The notes below the pieces were generated by a model that searched no databases, was not told the DNA's origin, and saw nothing but the letters and a program-made list of their open reading frames with translations. The translations under genes and the position numbers were made by a program. From contig JADHWK010000001.1 of the NCBI GenBank assembly GCA_016783505.1, forward strand, positions 62,001 to 126,000: a stretch of DNA of 64,000 nt, written 5' to 3'. Shown here in pieces: positions 54,291 through 62,777 of the stretch. This stretch comes from Candidatus Zhuqueibacterota bacterium. GTDB taxonomy: Bacteria; BS750m-G25. Numbering within the stretch: the stretch's first letter is position 1; every line of letters starts with the position of its first letter.

Positions 54291-54717
54291 CTATGTGCTG
54301 AATATGGATGTCCCGAGCCTTTTCTTCCCCCGGGACGTATTTTAACTCTACCTCCCAACGATTTGGGGGCAAAAGCCCCTTTGCTTTCTCCGCCCACTCA
54401 ATTAAGCTGATCCCAGAGCCGTTAATAAATTCATGAAACCCTAAACCCAGAATATCCTGGGTGGAGTTCAAACGGTAAAGATCAATGTGATAGATAGGCA
54501 CCCTCCCCTCATACCGGGCCATAAGGACAAAGGATGGGCTCCGGACCCCCTTTTTTACACCCAGCCCGGCGCAGATGCCCTTAACCATCACCGTCTTCCC
54601 CGCCCCCAGTTCCCCCATCAGGGCGACCACGTCCCCTTTAGCTAACCGGGAAGCCAGCATCCTTCCCACCCCCAGGGTCTCTTTTTCACTGTGGGTCACC
54701 GTTATCCAATTATCCAT
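54205..54717 (-). CDS. tsaE: tRNA threonylcarbamoyladenosine complex ATPase TsaE
   Basis: 170 residues. Walker A GELGAGKTVMVKGI, SPSFVLMARYEG and HIDLYRL are intact and the Walker B-like ISLIEWAEK is normal. TsaE usually ends near the HIQHI segment (about residue 141). The remaining 29 residues are encoded by repeat sequence, so the natural stop codon was probably displaced by an insertion. Function of the core should be kept. Confidence 0.92.
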   Translation of the reverse strand: MDNWITVTHSEKETLGVGRMLASRLAKGDVVALMGELGAGKTVMVKGICAGLGVKKGVRSPSFVLMARYEGRVPIYHIDLYRLNSTQDILGLGFHEFINGSGISLIEWAEKAKGLLPPNRWEVELKYVPGEEKARDIHIQHIVKLRLPGPCGHTIHGRLRSSSERLAPDR

Positions 54718-54759
54718 CTATCCATTAATCCATTATTTCATCCTTCCTCTGTCCAAGTC

Positions 54760-56328
54760 TTATAATTTCTTAGATGTTAAAGTAATCACTGGCAAGATCA
54801 TTTCTTCCAGGGAAACCCCGCCGTGTTGAAAGGTATCCTTGTAAAGGTTTAGATAGTGGTGATATTGAGTGGGATAGACGAAATAGTAGTTCTCCTTGGC
54901 CAGCAGATAGGTGGTATTTATACCCATACGGGGCAGTTTATACTGGGCTGGATCGGTGATCAGGATAGCCTGTTTGGGGTCGCATTTCAGGTTACGCCCG
55001 TATTTATACCGCAGACTGGTGGAAGTCTCTCGATCGGCCAGCACCCGGGCCCCCTTGAGTCCCCGAATGCTCCCGTGATCGGTCGTTACCACCACCACCG
55101 CATCCTGCTCCGAAAAGGCCTTCAAAATCTGAAACAGGGGGGAATGCACAAACCAGGAGCGGATCACCGACCGATAGGCCGCCTCGTTAGGGATCATCTC
55201 TTTCAACACCCCCGAGGAGCTCCGTGAGTGGGTCAGTATATCCACAAAATTGAAGACCATGGACACCAACGGTAGGTGAAAATAATTCGCCAGATGGCGC
55301 TCGGTATAGTAAGCCTCCTCAACATCCAGGACCTTCACGTATTTTGCCCCCGGTTTTAAGGATAGACCCGATTTAGAGAGCTGCCGATCCAGCAGTTGCC
55401 GCTCATAGCGGTTGCTAGATGATTCGTCCATCTCGCCCCGGGCCCAGATGTCAGGATATTCTGATTCAATCTCACCCGGAAACAGCCCACTGAAGATGGC
55501 GTTGCGGGCGTAGGGGGTGGCACTGGGCAAGATGGAATAATAGTAATCCCTCTGAACCTGGAAGTAATCATAAAACAAGGGCTCAATAGCCAGCCACTGA
55601 TCCAGTCTCAGGCAGTCAATCACCAGAAATAATACATGTCGGCCCCGGGCCAGATGGGGAACCAGAAATTTAGAAACCACGTCCACTGAAAGGGGGGGAC
55701 CATCCTCCCGACTTCTCAGCCATCCAGGATAATTCTGCTCAATGAACCGGCCAAACCGCCGATTACATTCCGCCCATTGATCTTCCAGAGTCTGCTTTAA
55801 GCCCAGGTCTGGATACCGATCCAGTTCCACCGCCCATTGGGAAAGTTTCAAGTAAATGGCCATCCAATCACCCCAATCTGGGGGAAGATCGAGGAGAAGG
55901 GCGATCTCCTTAAGTTCGCTCAGGTAGTCCCGGGACAATCTTTCCCTGGCTAAGGCCTTACTTTCGATGATCTTTTTCAACACCAGCAGGATCTGGCTGG
56001 GATTAACGGGCTTGGTGAGGTAATCCTCGATGCTTAAGCCGATGGCCTCATCCATGAGCCTCTCCTCCTCGCTCTTGGTAATCATGACTACCGGCAACTG
56101 TGGGTTGAGGTTCTTGATCTCGATCAGGGTAGAGAGGCCGTCTTTGCCGGGCATCATCTCATCCAGCAGAACTACCTCGAAGGGTTCCTCCCGAACCAAG
56201 GAGACGGCGTCATCCCCATTGGTGACCGCCTTGACCTCATAACCCCGTTCCTCTAAAAAAAGAATATGGGGCTTAAGCATCTCAATCTCATCATCGGCCC
56301 AGAGTATTTTCTTCCTCTCAGCAGGCAA
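54760..56328 (-). CDS. porX: PorX-like response regulator with PglZ domain
   Basis: 522 residues. Receiver domain: KILWADDEIEMLKPH (acidic pocket), the phosphoacceptor Asp in VVLLDEMMPGKDG and the Lys in YLTKPVNP. From about residue 200 a PglZ-type alkaline-phosphatase-like domain follows (FLVIDCLRLDQW, ATPYARNAIFSG, VVVVTTDHGS). This architecture is that of PorX, which together with its sensor controls type IX secretion in Bacteroidetes and relatives. It fits the NYPNPFN sorting domain of the secreted protein at 36864-39923. The sensor kinase PorY is not in the window. Confidence 0.88.
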   Translation of the reverse strand: MPAERKKILWADDEIEMLKPHILFLEERGYEVKAVTNGDDAVSLVREEPFEVVLLDEMMPGKDGLSTLIEIKNLNPQLPVVMITKSEEERLMDEAIGLSIEDYLTKPVNPSQILLVLKKIIESKALARERLSRDYLSELKEIALLLDLPPDWGDWMAIYLKLSQWAVELDRYPDLGLKQTLEDQWAECNRRFGRFIEQNYPGWLRSREDGPPLSVDVVSKFLVPHLARGRHVLFLVIDCLRLDQWLAIEPLFYDYFQVQRDYYYSILPSATPYARNAIFSGLFPGEIESEYPDIWARGEMDESSSNRYERQLLDRQLSKSGLSLKPGAKYVKVLDVEEAYYTERHLANYFHLPLVSMVFNFVDILTHSRSSSGVLKEMIPNEAAYRSVIRSWFVHSPLFQILKAFSEQDAVVVVTTDHGSIRGLKGARVLADRETSTSLRYKYGRNLKCDPKQAILITDPAQYKLPRMGINTTYLLAKENYYFVYPTQYHHYLNLYKDTFQHGGVSLEEMILPVITLTSKKL

Positions 56329-56536
56329 AACATCCCCTATTTAATCATCTTAGAATGACTAAAAATTGACTTCAATAAAATGAATAGGTTACGTAAGACG
56401 TTTATCAGTCGGGCGCCTGACCGAACCGAATGTCTCAGAAACCCCTCCATAAATATCGTGGTTGTTCAGTTGCCCCGAACCTTCGGGGCTAAGCTCATCT
56501 TTTTAGACACCCATGCCCAGGAATCAATTGTTCTTG

Positions 56537-57352
56537 CTAATGGAGGGAAACTTCCATCCTTTTTCTTTTATGGAAGAGGCAGATTTTATCATATCCTGCC
56601 TCCTCTACCGCCGCCACCAGCCGATCAAAGGCCCAGCCCACTTCACCGGGGCGGTGGGCGTCCGACCCCAGGGTGATGGGAATGCCAAGCCGGCGGGCCA
56701 GTGACAAAAACCGGGGTCCCGGATATATCTCCCCCACCGGGGCCCGGAGGCCGGAGCTGTTCACCTCCAGACAGAGGTCATATTCGGCCATGACCTCCAG
56801 CGTCCGCCAGACCCAGGGATCATAGGTTTTATCGGGGAAATAGGCATATTTCTTAATCAGGTCCAGGTGGGCCATAACATCGAATAGACCTGTCCGGGCT
56901 GCCTCCCGCACCAGGGCAAAATATTCCCGGAAGACCTCATCCATATTCCGACGATGGTATTCCCCCACCCCCTTCCGTGAGACGAAACCCCAGTCGCCGA
57001 TGAAATGCACCGACCCCAGCACATAGTCGAAGGGAAAACCGCTCAATACTCCGGCCAGGACGTCTTCCAGGCCGGGCACAAAGTCGGCCTCGATTCCGAT
57101 ACGTACGGTGGGATTCCCGTCCTTTTTCTGGGTCTTCCTCAACTCTGTGAAATAAACCTTCTCCAAATCCCCTATTTCCATCCGATGGGCGGCGTCATAG
57201 CCGGTGGGGACGGGCATATGATCGGCAAAACCAATTTCATCCAGCCCCTTTTGCTTAGCCATGACTAGATAATCGCCCGGTTCCCCCTGGGCGTGTTTGC
57301 AGAGTTTGGTGTGCAGATGATAATCAACCAGAATGGTTAAGCCCCTCCTCAA
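56537..57352 (-). CDS. PHP-domain histidinol phosphatase-like protein
   Basis: PHP phosphoesterases hydrolyse phosphate esters such as histidinol phosphate with a three-metal site. Motifs are VDYHLHTKLCKHAQG, GIEADFVPG, LGSVHFIG, MAHLDLIK and GSDAHRPGEVGW, all intact. It overlaps the DUF2520 gene upstream by 29 nt as read from TTG at 57352. The true start may be closer to VDYHLH, because the only good ribosome site (AGGAGGGG) lies at 57343-57350. No other histidine-synthesis gene is near, so its substrate could be something else. Confidence 0.82.
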   Translation of the reverse strand: MRRGLTILVDYHLHTKLCKHAQGEPGDYLVMAKQKGLDEIGFADHMPVPTGYDAAHRMEIGDLEKVYFTELRKTQKKDGNPTVRIGIEADFVPGLEDVLAGVLSGFPFDYVLGSVHFIGDWGFVSRKGVGEYHRRNMDEVFREYFALVREAARTGLFDVMAHLDLIKKYAYFPDKTYDPWVWRTLEVMAEYDLCLEVNSSGLRAPVGEIYPGPRFLSLARRLGIPITLGSDAHRPGEVGWAFDRLVAAVEEAGYDKICLFHKRKRMEVSLH

Positions 57353-58217
57353 ATTCTGCCAGCAATTTCCTTAATCGGTCCGCCCCAGCATGGTCTAACC
57401 TCCCCCCATCCTGGGCCAGCTTCAGGGTCAGCCGCCCCAGCACGGTATAAAGAGGGGTCAGATCGGGAACCCTCTCCCGAAGAGTCACCAGATGAGAGCG
57501 TACCGTCTTCAGGTCCCCCCTGGCTATCGGGCCGGTGAGGGCCCGCTCTCCCCCCAGCCAGGAGGCGTTCCTTAAAGACTGTCGGGCTAGGGGCTCGATG
57601 ATCCGATAGCATGTCTCCCGACTAAAACCCAGGGGGCCGTAGAGCTTTTCCACCTGGGCCAGCAGGGTGACCAGATAGTTTGAAGCCAAAATGGCGCCCA
57701 GGTGGTAGAGGGGTTTCTGCTCGGGCCAGACCTTAAGGACCCATCCCCCGAGCCCCTCCACCAATCGCCGGGCAAGGGGGAAGGCCTCCTCATCCCCCTC
57801 AAAGGCAAAGGCCACCCCGGCAAGCTCCGGGGCCAAACCTTTGCAAAAGGTCTGCATGGGGTGAAAGGAAAAGGTTTTAGCCCCGTGTACCTTCACCGGA
57901 TCCAGCACCGAGGCCGGCATCGCCGCTGAAGTGTGAATTACCACCGTCGCTTCAGTTAATAGACCGGTTTTTAAAAGTGTTTCCGCCACCAAGGCGATCT
58001 GATCGTCGGGGGTGGTGATGAAAAAAATCTCCGTATCTTTAGGGATATCCTTTACATCCCGGGATACCACTCCGGCCCCACATCCCGACCCGCATCTTTG
58101 GGCTGACCGCATGCTACGGCTGACCACAGCCGTAATCGTATACCCCCCTTGATGAAGGGCCGCCGAAAGGACCTGCGCCACCCCCCCGGCGCCGATGAAG
58201 GCGATGCGTTCTTTCAT
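57324..58217 (-). CDS. DUF2520 Rossmann-fold protein
   Basis: 297 residues. The N-terminal NAD(P)-binding motif FIGAGGVAQVLSAALHQGG, the middle VVIHTSAAMPASVL and SFHPMQTFCKG, and an all-helical C-terminal DUF2520 domain (HLGAILASNYLVTLL, ALTGPIARGDL) are clear. It resembles ketopantoate-reductase/ProC-like dehydrogenases, but the substrate is unknown. It overlaps the PHP gene behind it. Confidence 0.85.
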   Translation of the reverse strand: MKERIAFIGAGGVAQVLSAALHQGGYTITAVVSRSMRSAQRCGSGCGAGVVSRDVKDIPKDTEIFFITTPDDQIALVAETLLKTGLLTEATVVIHTSAAMPASVLDPVKVHGAKTFSFHPMQTFCKGLAPELAGVAFAFEGDEEAFPLARRLVEGLGGWVLKVWPEQKPLYHLGAILASNYLVTLLAQVEKLYGPLGFSRETCYRIIEPLARQSLRNASWLGGERALTGPIARGDLKTVRSHLVTLRERVPDLTPLYTVLGRLTLKLAQDGGRLDHAGADRLRKLLAEFEEGLNHSG

Positions 58218-58259
58218 TTAGATCACAATGATGCTAAGAAGCTTGTAAATTGCCAAAAT

Positions 58260-58852
58260 TTAGTCTGATTTCCTAGAAGTGCTATGTGATGAAGTAAAAA
58301 TCGCAAGAAGTTTCTTACATTCTTCGAAGACAGATTTGACATGTGCCCAGGTAAGCATATCAGCTTCGACAACAACCTCCAGCCAATATTCAGTTTCACT
58401 TGCCTCTTTCATGCAAATGCCAATCTTGTTTCTTAAATCAGCTTTCGATATGGGCCGATTTGCTTTTTACCCCGTTAGATAACTTTTTCCAACCCTGATA
58501 ACTATAAAATATTTCTATCTTTCATGTTTCGGATAATATTATAAAACATATTTATCTAACGGGGCGAGTAATATGCGCCAATGGATGTTCCTGCTTTAAC
58601 CATTTGATACTTAACTACCTTGCCAGCCTCTGTGTTCGGCAATTCGCCAGTGAGTTTAATAATCTGAACTGCAAACCGTAAAGTCCGCTTTTCAAGCCCC
58701 TTACCTCTTTCTTTTTGTTCATCTTTTAAATTTAGGCAATCTTTGCCCCGATGCTTCGGGGGAAATTTAGGTAATTCAACATTGTTTTGACCGATTGTGA
58801 GGTACTGGTAATCAACCGAAGAGCACCCCGCCCAGATAACCCACCACCCCAC
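58260..58852 (-). pseudogene. Four-helix-bundle (S23-type) protein gene split by a 95-bp element
   Basis: Upstream of the insert the frame reads KGLEKRTLRFAVQIIKLTGE then AGKVVKYQMVKAGTSIGAYYS, the characteristic first half of four-helix-bundle (23S rRNA intervening-sequence type) proteins. It is cut by the element at 58470-58564. Behind the element the sequence continues in another frame with KANRPISKADLRNKIGICMK, EASETEYWLEVVVEADM and a C-terminus ending at 58260. Joined without the insert they form one normal protein of about 120 residues. The start codon is unclear; the first ~30 codons overlap the memo gene. Confidence 0.8.
58470..58564. mobile_element. 95-bp inverted-repeat element (MITE-like)
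   Basis: Bounded by a perfect 13-bp inverted repeat, CCCCGTTAGATAA and TTATCTAACGGGG. The interior is AT-rich with no gene. It splits the four-helix-bundle gene exactly between two conserved segments. No other copy was noticed in the window. Confidence 0.75.
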
Positions 58853-59639
58853 TCTTATCCCCGGTCACATCGCCCGAATTTTTGTACTGAACCGCCCTGG
58901 CCTTCCGAGCTCCCAGCTTTTGACACCCTATCATGGCCGCCATCATAGGCCCTCCACCACATGCCTCGCAATTCCCTCCTTCCAGGTCCTGGGAAAGACC
59001 CGGAACATCGTAATCCTCCAGGTGTTGAATGACCACCCTATCCAGGTCCACCGCCGTTTGATAGGGGTGAAAGTGCGAAAGGTCGGTGCTGGCCACCACC
59101 AGGGCGGGCTTACCCGACAAAACCCTGGCTAATGCCTCCCCCAGCCGCCGGCAGTTTTCCAGCCCCTGATCACCCATCACCACCGGCACCATCCGGAAAT
59201 CCCCCAGCACCATTTGAAGGAAGGGAAGTTGCACCTCCAGGGAATGTTCATCCCGGTGTCCTTCCGAAGACAGGATGATCTTTTCGTCGGCGTCCGCCAG
59301 CCCCTGGGCCAGCTCCTGGTCCACAGGGACATCCCCCAAGGGAGTCCGGTATCCGGCCCCCTCAAAGACAGAAATCAGGGGAAAATACTCCCTATGACTG
59401 GGGGCAATGACCACTACCGACTCGTATCGCTCACCGCTCACCTGTTTGTAAGCCCAGGCGGCCACCTGACCGGAATACACATACCCGGCATGGGGACTGA
59501 TCAGACCGTAGATCTTTCCCTCCAACTCAGTCTTCTCCGCCCGGGACAGAAAATCGGTGATCTGGCGCTTGAGATAGTCCGGGTCATCGCTATAGAAACT
59601 GCCCGTCACCACCGGCGGTCTTATAAAATCTGTTTTCAT
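58812..59639 (-). CDS. Memo-family protein (AmmeMemoRadiSam system B)
   Basis: 275 residues related to class III extradiol dioxygenases. SPHAGYVYSGQVAAWAY, VVIAPSHREYFP, EHSLEVQLPFLQ and STDLSHFHPY supply the His and other metal-type positions of the family, and the late CEACGGGPMMAAMI is typical. In many bacteria it occurs with an AMMECR1 and a radical-SAM partner, neither of which is in the window. Function unproven. Confidence 0.88.
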   Translation of the reverse strand: MKTDFIRPPVVTGSFYSDDPDYLKRQITDFLSRAEKTELEGKIYGLISPHAGYVYSGQVAAWAYKQVSGERYESVVVIAPSHREYFPLISVFEGAGYRTPLGDVPVDQELAQGLADADEKIILSSEGHRDEHSLEVQLPFLQMVLGDFRMVPVVMGDQGLENCRRLGEALARVLSGKPALVVASTDLSHFHPYQTAVDLDRVVIQHLEDYDVPGLSQDLEGGNCEACGGGPMMAAMIGCQKLGARKARAVQYKNSGDVTGDKSGVVGYLGGVLFG

Positions 59640-59671
59640 TGGAGATCCTTATTATAATTATATTATCATTA

Positions 59672-60070
59672 TTAGGTTTTCAAACATCTCAGTTCAGAGT
59701 GCTCTTCAATTAAATCGAAATCCTTATGATGATGAAAAAGAACCAAACCGTTTTCAATGGCAATGGAGGCAATAATGCAATCCACAGTTGACCTTGGGGT
59801 TACCCCCCTGTTTCGACAGGTTCGATAAATTTCGGCGGCCCGAATATAGGTCTCCACCCCCCTGGAAATAAAAATGGGAAAGCTCAACAGAGTTTCTCTT
59901 ACCCCCCAGTAGTCACTATCCCGTTTTATGCCCTGCAATACCTCTGTCAGGATCAGTGGGACCAAAGCGATCCCTTCTTGTTCTACGATAAGGTCATGAA
60001 GCTTCTTGCGGTGGGCCGAGGGGGTCCCCCTGAAAAACTCAATCCAGACCGATGTGTCCACTAAAATCAA
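59672..60070 (-). CDS. vapC: VapC-type PIN-domain ribonuclease toxin
   Basis: 132 residues: ILVDTSVWIEFFRG (first Asp), TEVLQGI (Glu), STVDCIIASIAIENG (third acidic, Asp) and FHHHKDFDLI (fourth Asp region). VapC toxins cut tRNA or rRNA. It overlaps vapB by 4 nt in antitoxin-toxin order. The pair lies between ychF and the memo gene. Confidence 0.92.
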   Translation of the reverse strand: MILVDTSVWIEFFRGTPSAHRKKLHDLIVEQEGIALVPLILTEVLQGIKRDSDYWGVRETLLSFPIFISRGVETYIRAAEIYRTCRNRGVTPRSTVDCIIASIAIENGLVLFHHHKDFDLIEEHSELRCLKT

Positions 60071-60267
60071 ATCCGGCTCCTCCTCATTTCACGGAGATCC
60101 CCCTCCCATTCCACCTTTCCTTCGAAGTTTAAAATTTCCTTACGCCTCATCTGGTTCACGAATTCCTTCAGCGCCCGGTTAATAAGCTCTTTTTTCGTTC
60201 TCAGTTTAGAGAGCTTTAATCCCTCTTCTACCAGATTCTCATCAATGTAAACATTGGTCCGTTGCAT
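60067..60267 (-). CDS. vapB: VapB-type antitoxin
   Basis: 66 residues: RTNVYIDENLVEEGLKLSKL then RTKKELINRALKEFVNQMRR, the ribbon-helix-helix DNA-binding segment of VapB/Arc antitoxins, and an acidic toxin-binding tail. It starts about 27 nt behind a promoter with an overlapping palindrome, consistent with autorepression. Confidence 0.9.
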   Translation of the reverse strand: MQRTNVYIDENLVEEGLKLSKLRTKKELINRALKEFVNQMRRKEILNFEGKVEWEGDLREMRRSRI

Positions 60268-60287
60268 CTTAAATCTCCCGTCTTTTT

Positions 60288-60313
60288 ACACAAAATATAA
60301 TATTTTTTTGTGT
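60288..60313 (-). promoter_or_regulatory. Palindromic operator of vapBC
   Basis: ACACAAAA (60288-60295) and TTTTGTGT (60306-60313) are inverted copies around a 10-bp centre. It covers most of the promoter spacer, as expected for VapB binding. Confidence 0.6.
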
Positions 60314-60322
60314 ATGAGTCAA
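60294..60322 (-). promoter_or_regulatory. Sigma-70 type promoter of vapBC
   Basis: On the minus strand TTGACT (60317-60322) and TATATT (60294-60299) are 17 bases apart. The -10 box ends about 27 bp before the vapB ATG. Confidence 0.7.
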
Positions 60323-60332
60323 GAACTATTTT

Positions 60333-61421
60333 TCAAACGTGGAATCGAAATTGAATCACATCCCCGTCCTGGACGGGATAGTCTTTCCCTTCCAGCCGGA
60401 CCAATCCCTTCTCTCTGCATTTGGCCAGGGAGCCCTGCGCCATTAGATCGTGGTAATGAACGACCTCGGCGCGGATGAACCCCCGTTCCATATCGGAATG
60501 GACGGCCCCGGCAGCATGGACGGCGGGGGTCCCCTGCTTGATGGTCCAGGCGTGCACCTCGTCATGAATGACGGTAAAAAAGGAAATAAGTTCCAGCAGT
60601 CCATACGAAGCCCGGATCAGTTTGTCCAAAACCGCTTCTTTCAGACCCATTTCCTCCCGGAAAATCCCTGCATCTTGCTCTTCTAACTCCGAGATTTCCA
60701 TCTCCAGCTCGGAGCACACCCCGACCATTCCCATTCCCCGCCGATCGGCCAGATCCCCATACTCCGAAAGGACGCTTTCCTCCTTTCCGGCCAGATCTTC
60801 GCCCAGATTGAGAACGATCAAAAGGGGCTTAGCGGTGAGCAGTTGAAAGCCGTGCAGGACCCTCTCATCCTTCGGGGCCAGCTCTATTTCCCGCAGGGGA
60901 ATTTCCTCCTCGATCTTCCCTTTACACAGCTCAAGCACCCTGAGTTCGTGGGCCGCCTGATCGTCTTTGACCTTCTTTAACTGCCGGGACAGTTTATCGG
61001 CCCTGTTTTCCACAATGGCTAAATCAGAGAGCAGAAATTCTGCCTCGATGATCCCGATGTCCCTGCGGGGGTCCACTGACCCCTCAGGATGGGGCACCTT
61101 TTCGCCCCCAAAGGCCCGTACCACCGCCAGCAGGGCGTCGTTGGCCTTGACCCGGTTCAGAAATTCACCGCTGAACCCCGCCTTCTGACTGGCCCCCTTG
61201 GCGAGACCGATAACATCGTCGTATTCCACTATAACGGGCACCTGGCGCTGGGGCTTAAACATCTCTACCAGCCGGTCCAGGCGCTCATCGGGGACCTTGA
61301 CCACCGCCACATGCCCCCGCTCTTTGCCCCCCCCGTAGCCCACCGCCGCATGGGCTCCTGTCAGGGCATTGAACAGGGTCGTCTTGCCCGATTGGGGCAG
61401 CCCTACTATTCCTATTTTCAC
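60333..61421 (-). CDS. ychF: YchF/Obg-family ATPase-GTPase
   Basis: 362 residues. IGIVGLPQSGKTTLFNALTG (Walker A, hydrophobic Q type of YchF), the NLGED segment in the place of a G4 motif, and a C-terminal TGS-type domain (FFTVIHDEVHAWTIKQGT, HSDMERGFIRAEVV, GLVRLEGKDYPVQDGDVIQFRF). The family binds ribosomes and ATP better than GTP. Length and motifs are ordinary. Confidence 0.93.
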   Translation of the reverse strand: MKIGIVGLPQSGKTTLFNALTGAHAAVGYGGGKERGHVAVVKVPDERLDRLVEMFKPQRQVPVIVEYDDVIGLAKGASQKAGFSGEFLNRVKANDALLAVVRAFGGEKVPHPEGSVDPRRDIGIIEAEFLLSDLAIVENRADKLSRQLKKVKDDQAAHELRVLELCKGKIEEEIPLREIELAPKDERVLHGFQLLTAKPLLIVLNLGEDLAGKEESVLSEYGDLADRRGMGMVGVCSELEMEISELEEQDAGIFREEMGLKEAVLDKLIRASYGLLELISFFTVIHDEVHAWTIKQGTPAVHAAGAVHSDMERGFIRAEVVHYHDLMAQGSLAKCREKGLVRLEGKDYPVQDGDVIQFRFHV

Positions 61422-61504
61422 GGTAACAACCCACCAAATATTATATAGTTAGAATAAATGGCTGACGCCTTAACTCCCTAATAAAGTTAAATCTTTTAGG
61501 GTTT

Positions 61505-61993
61505 TCAGCGTTTATACCCGATCTTCCGCAGAAATTCTTTGCGAACCCGGACATTCTCATCCTTTTCAACCCCTACTGGGGTTTCCCCATCAACCACACC
61601 CAGGATGCCCCGCCCCAGTTCTGTCTCCACCACGATCACCTCCACCGGATTGGCGGTGGCGCAGAAGATCGAACAGACCTCAGGACAGTTCTTGACCGCA
61701 TTCAGCACGTTGAGGGGAAAGGCCTCCTTCAGCAGGATGACGAAGGTGTGCCCAGCCCCGATGGCGAGGGCGTTCTCGGAAGCGACCTTTTTCAATTCTT
61801 CATCATTCCCCTCAACCCGCACCAACCTCTCCTGGGAGGCCTCGTTGAAGGCCAGTCCGAATTTGATCCCGGGGACCGATCCTATCAACACCTCATACAG
61901 GTCTTCGACCGTCTTGATAAAATGGGTCTGACCGATGATGATATTGGTCCCTTCGGGAATATTCATCTTTACCGATTTGAGCTCCATGTCCAT
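61505..61993 (-). CDS. Adenosine-specific kinase
   Basis: 162 residues of the small family known from archaea and thermophilic bacteria (PF04008). GTNIIIGQTHFIKTVEDLYE, GIKFGLAFNEAS, GAGHTFVILL and CSIFCATANPVEVIV are the typical segments. It phosphorylates adenosine to AMP in characterised members. The gene stands alone between ychF and a broken transposase gene. Confidence 0.85.
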   Translation of the reverse strand: MDMELKSVKMNIPEGTNIIIGQTHFIKTVEDLYEVLIGSVPGIKFGLAFNEASQERLVRVEGNDEELKKVASENALAIGAGHTFVILLKEAFPLNVLNAVKNCPEVCSIFCATANPVEVIVVETELGRGILGVVDGETPVGVEKDENVRVRKEFLRKIGYKR

Positions 61994-62155
61994 CTCCTTT
62001 TAGTCACTTATCCAGGGTTACTTTTAATATAAAGAAAATCTCCCCCATTCTCAAGTAAAAAAAGAAAAACCTTCCTGTACAAGGAAGGCCTTGAGTTCAA
62101 AATTCCGCTTTTGACTTGTACTGATCCAAATGTCATCCTGAAGCAGATTTTAAAA

Positions 62156-62692
62156 TTACGATTTAAACTTTTTTATGTTTTTTGGATTCTCGGTATCCAG
62201 TTCCCTTTTAAGGGAATTGTTTATAACAGATTCCCTAATCTGATTAAATTCCTTCTCGTTACGGATAATATGCTCGTAATAATTACGTTGCCATTTGAAA
62301 GTACATAATCCCATTTTACGAATGTTTTTTGTTACGATGGATTTGAATTGTCCGATGATAGAACCAAGGGAATTGGATTGTAATCCAATTGTAGGGGCGA
62401 CCCGGCGGGTCGCCCCTACGACATCAATAATCATAATAATCCCATGTAAATGATTAGGCATCACATTAAATTCATCCAATTCTACATTGTCCCGAATTTT
62501 GGCCGTCTTTAACCATTCGGCTTTAACCACCTGACCGAATTCATTCAACCGCATTTCGCCATACACAACATCACCAAAAATACATTCCCGATTATGGGTG
62601 CATATCGTGATGAAATATACTCCTGCCTGGGAATAATCATAATCTTATAATCGAATGGAACGACGATGATGTTTCTCTGGATTGTATATCAT
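62156..62692 (-). pseudogene. RAYT (REP-associated tyrosine transposase), nonsense-mutated
   Basis: From ATG at 62692 the frame reads MIYNPEKHHRRSIRL, then TAA (62645-62647), then DYDYSQAGVYFITICTHNRE and on. Further motifs are the HUH pair in FNVMPNHLHGIIMI and the catalytic Tyr segment WQRNYYEHIIRNEKE, ending at 62156. The stop at codon 16 replaces a Lys (KGYDYSQAG in relatives). RAYT enzymes cut and move REP hairpins. A REP-type hairpin lies inside this gene itself, translated in frame as VVGATRRVAPTIG. Confidence 0.85.
62392..62420. repeat. REP-type hairpin within the RAYT gene
   Basis: GTAGGGGCGACCC, a short loop, and GGGTCGCCCCTAC form a near-perfect hairpin. It is translated in frame in the transposase, an arrangement seen in other RAYT genes. 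Confidence 0.8.
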
Positions 62693-62712
62693 TTTTTACG
62701 TTGATGATATTG

Positions 62713-62772
62713 TTAATGATCCCCCTCATAAAACGGCTCGATATGCACCAGCATGTCTTCCACCTGGGAAAG
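62713..62772 (-). repeat. Diverged second copy of the CDF transporter 3' end
   Basis: 60 bp align with the end of the CDF gene at 63589-63648 with about 11-12 differences. They read LSQVEDMLVHIEPFYEGDH, then stop, against LSKIEDVLVHVEPFFEGDH in the gene. Nearly all changes are conservative, so it derives from a homologous gene, not from an exact duplication. It lies 5 bp behind the toxin stop codon. Confidence 0.85.
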
Positions 62773-62777
62773 CCTTT

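Noticed and set aside
58260-58852. Diversity-generating retroelement accessory gene (Avd-like four-helix bundle)
   Set aside because: No reverse transcriptase, template repeat or variable repeat is visible nearby; S23-type fits better.
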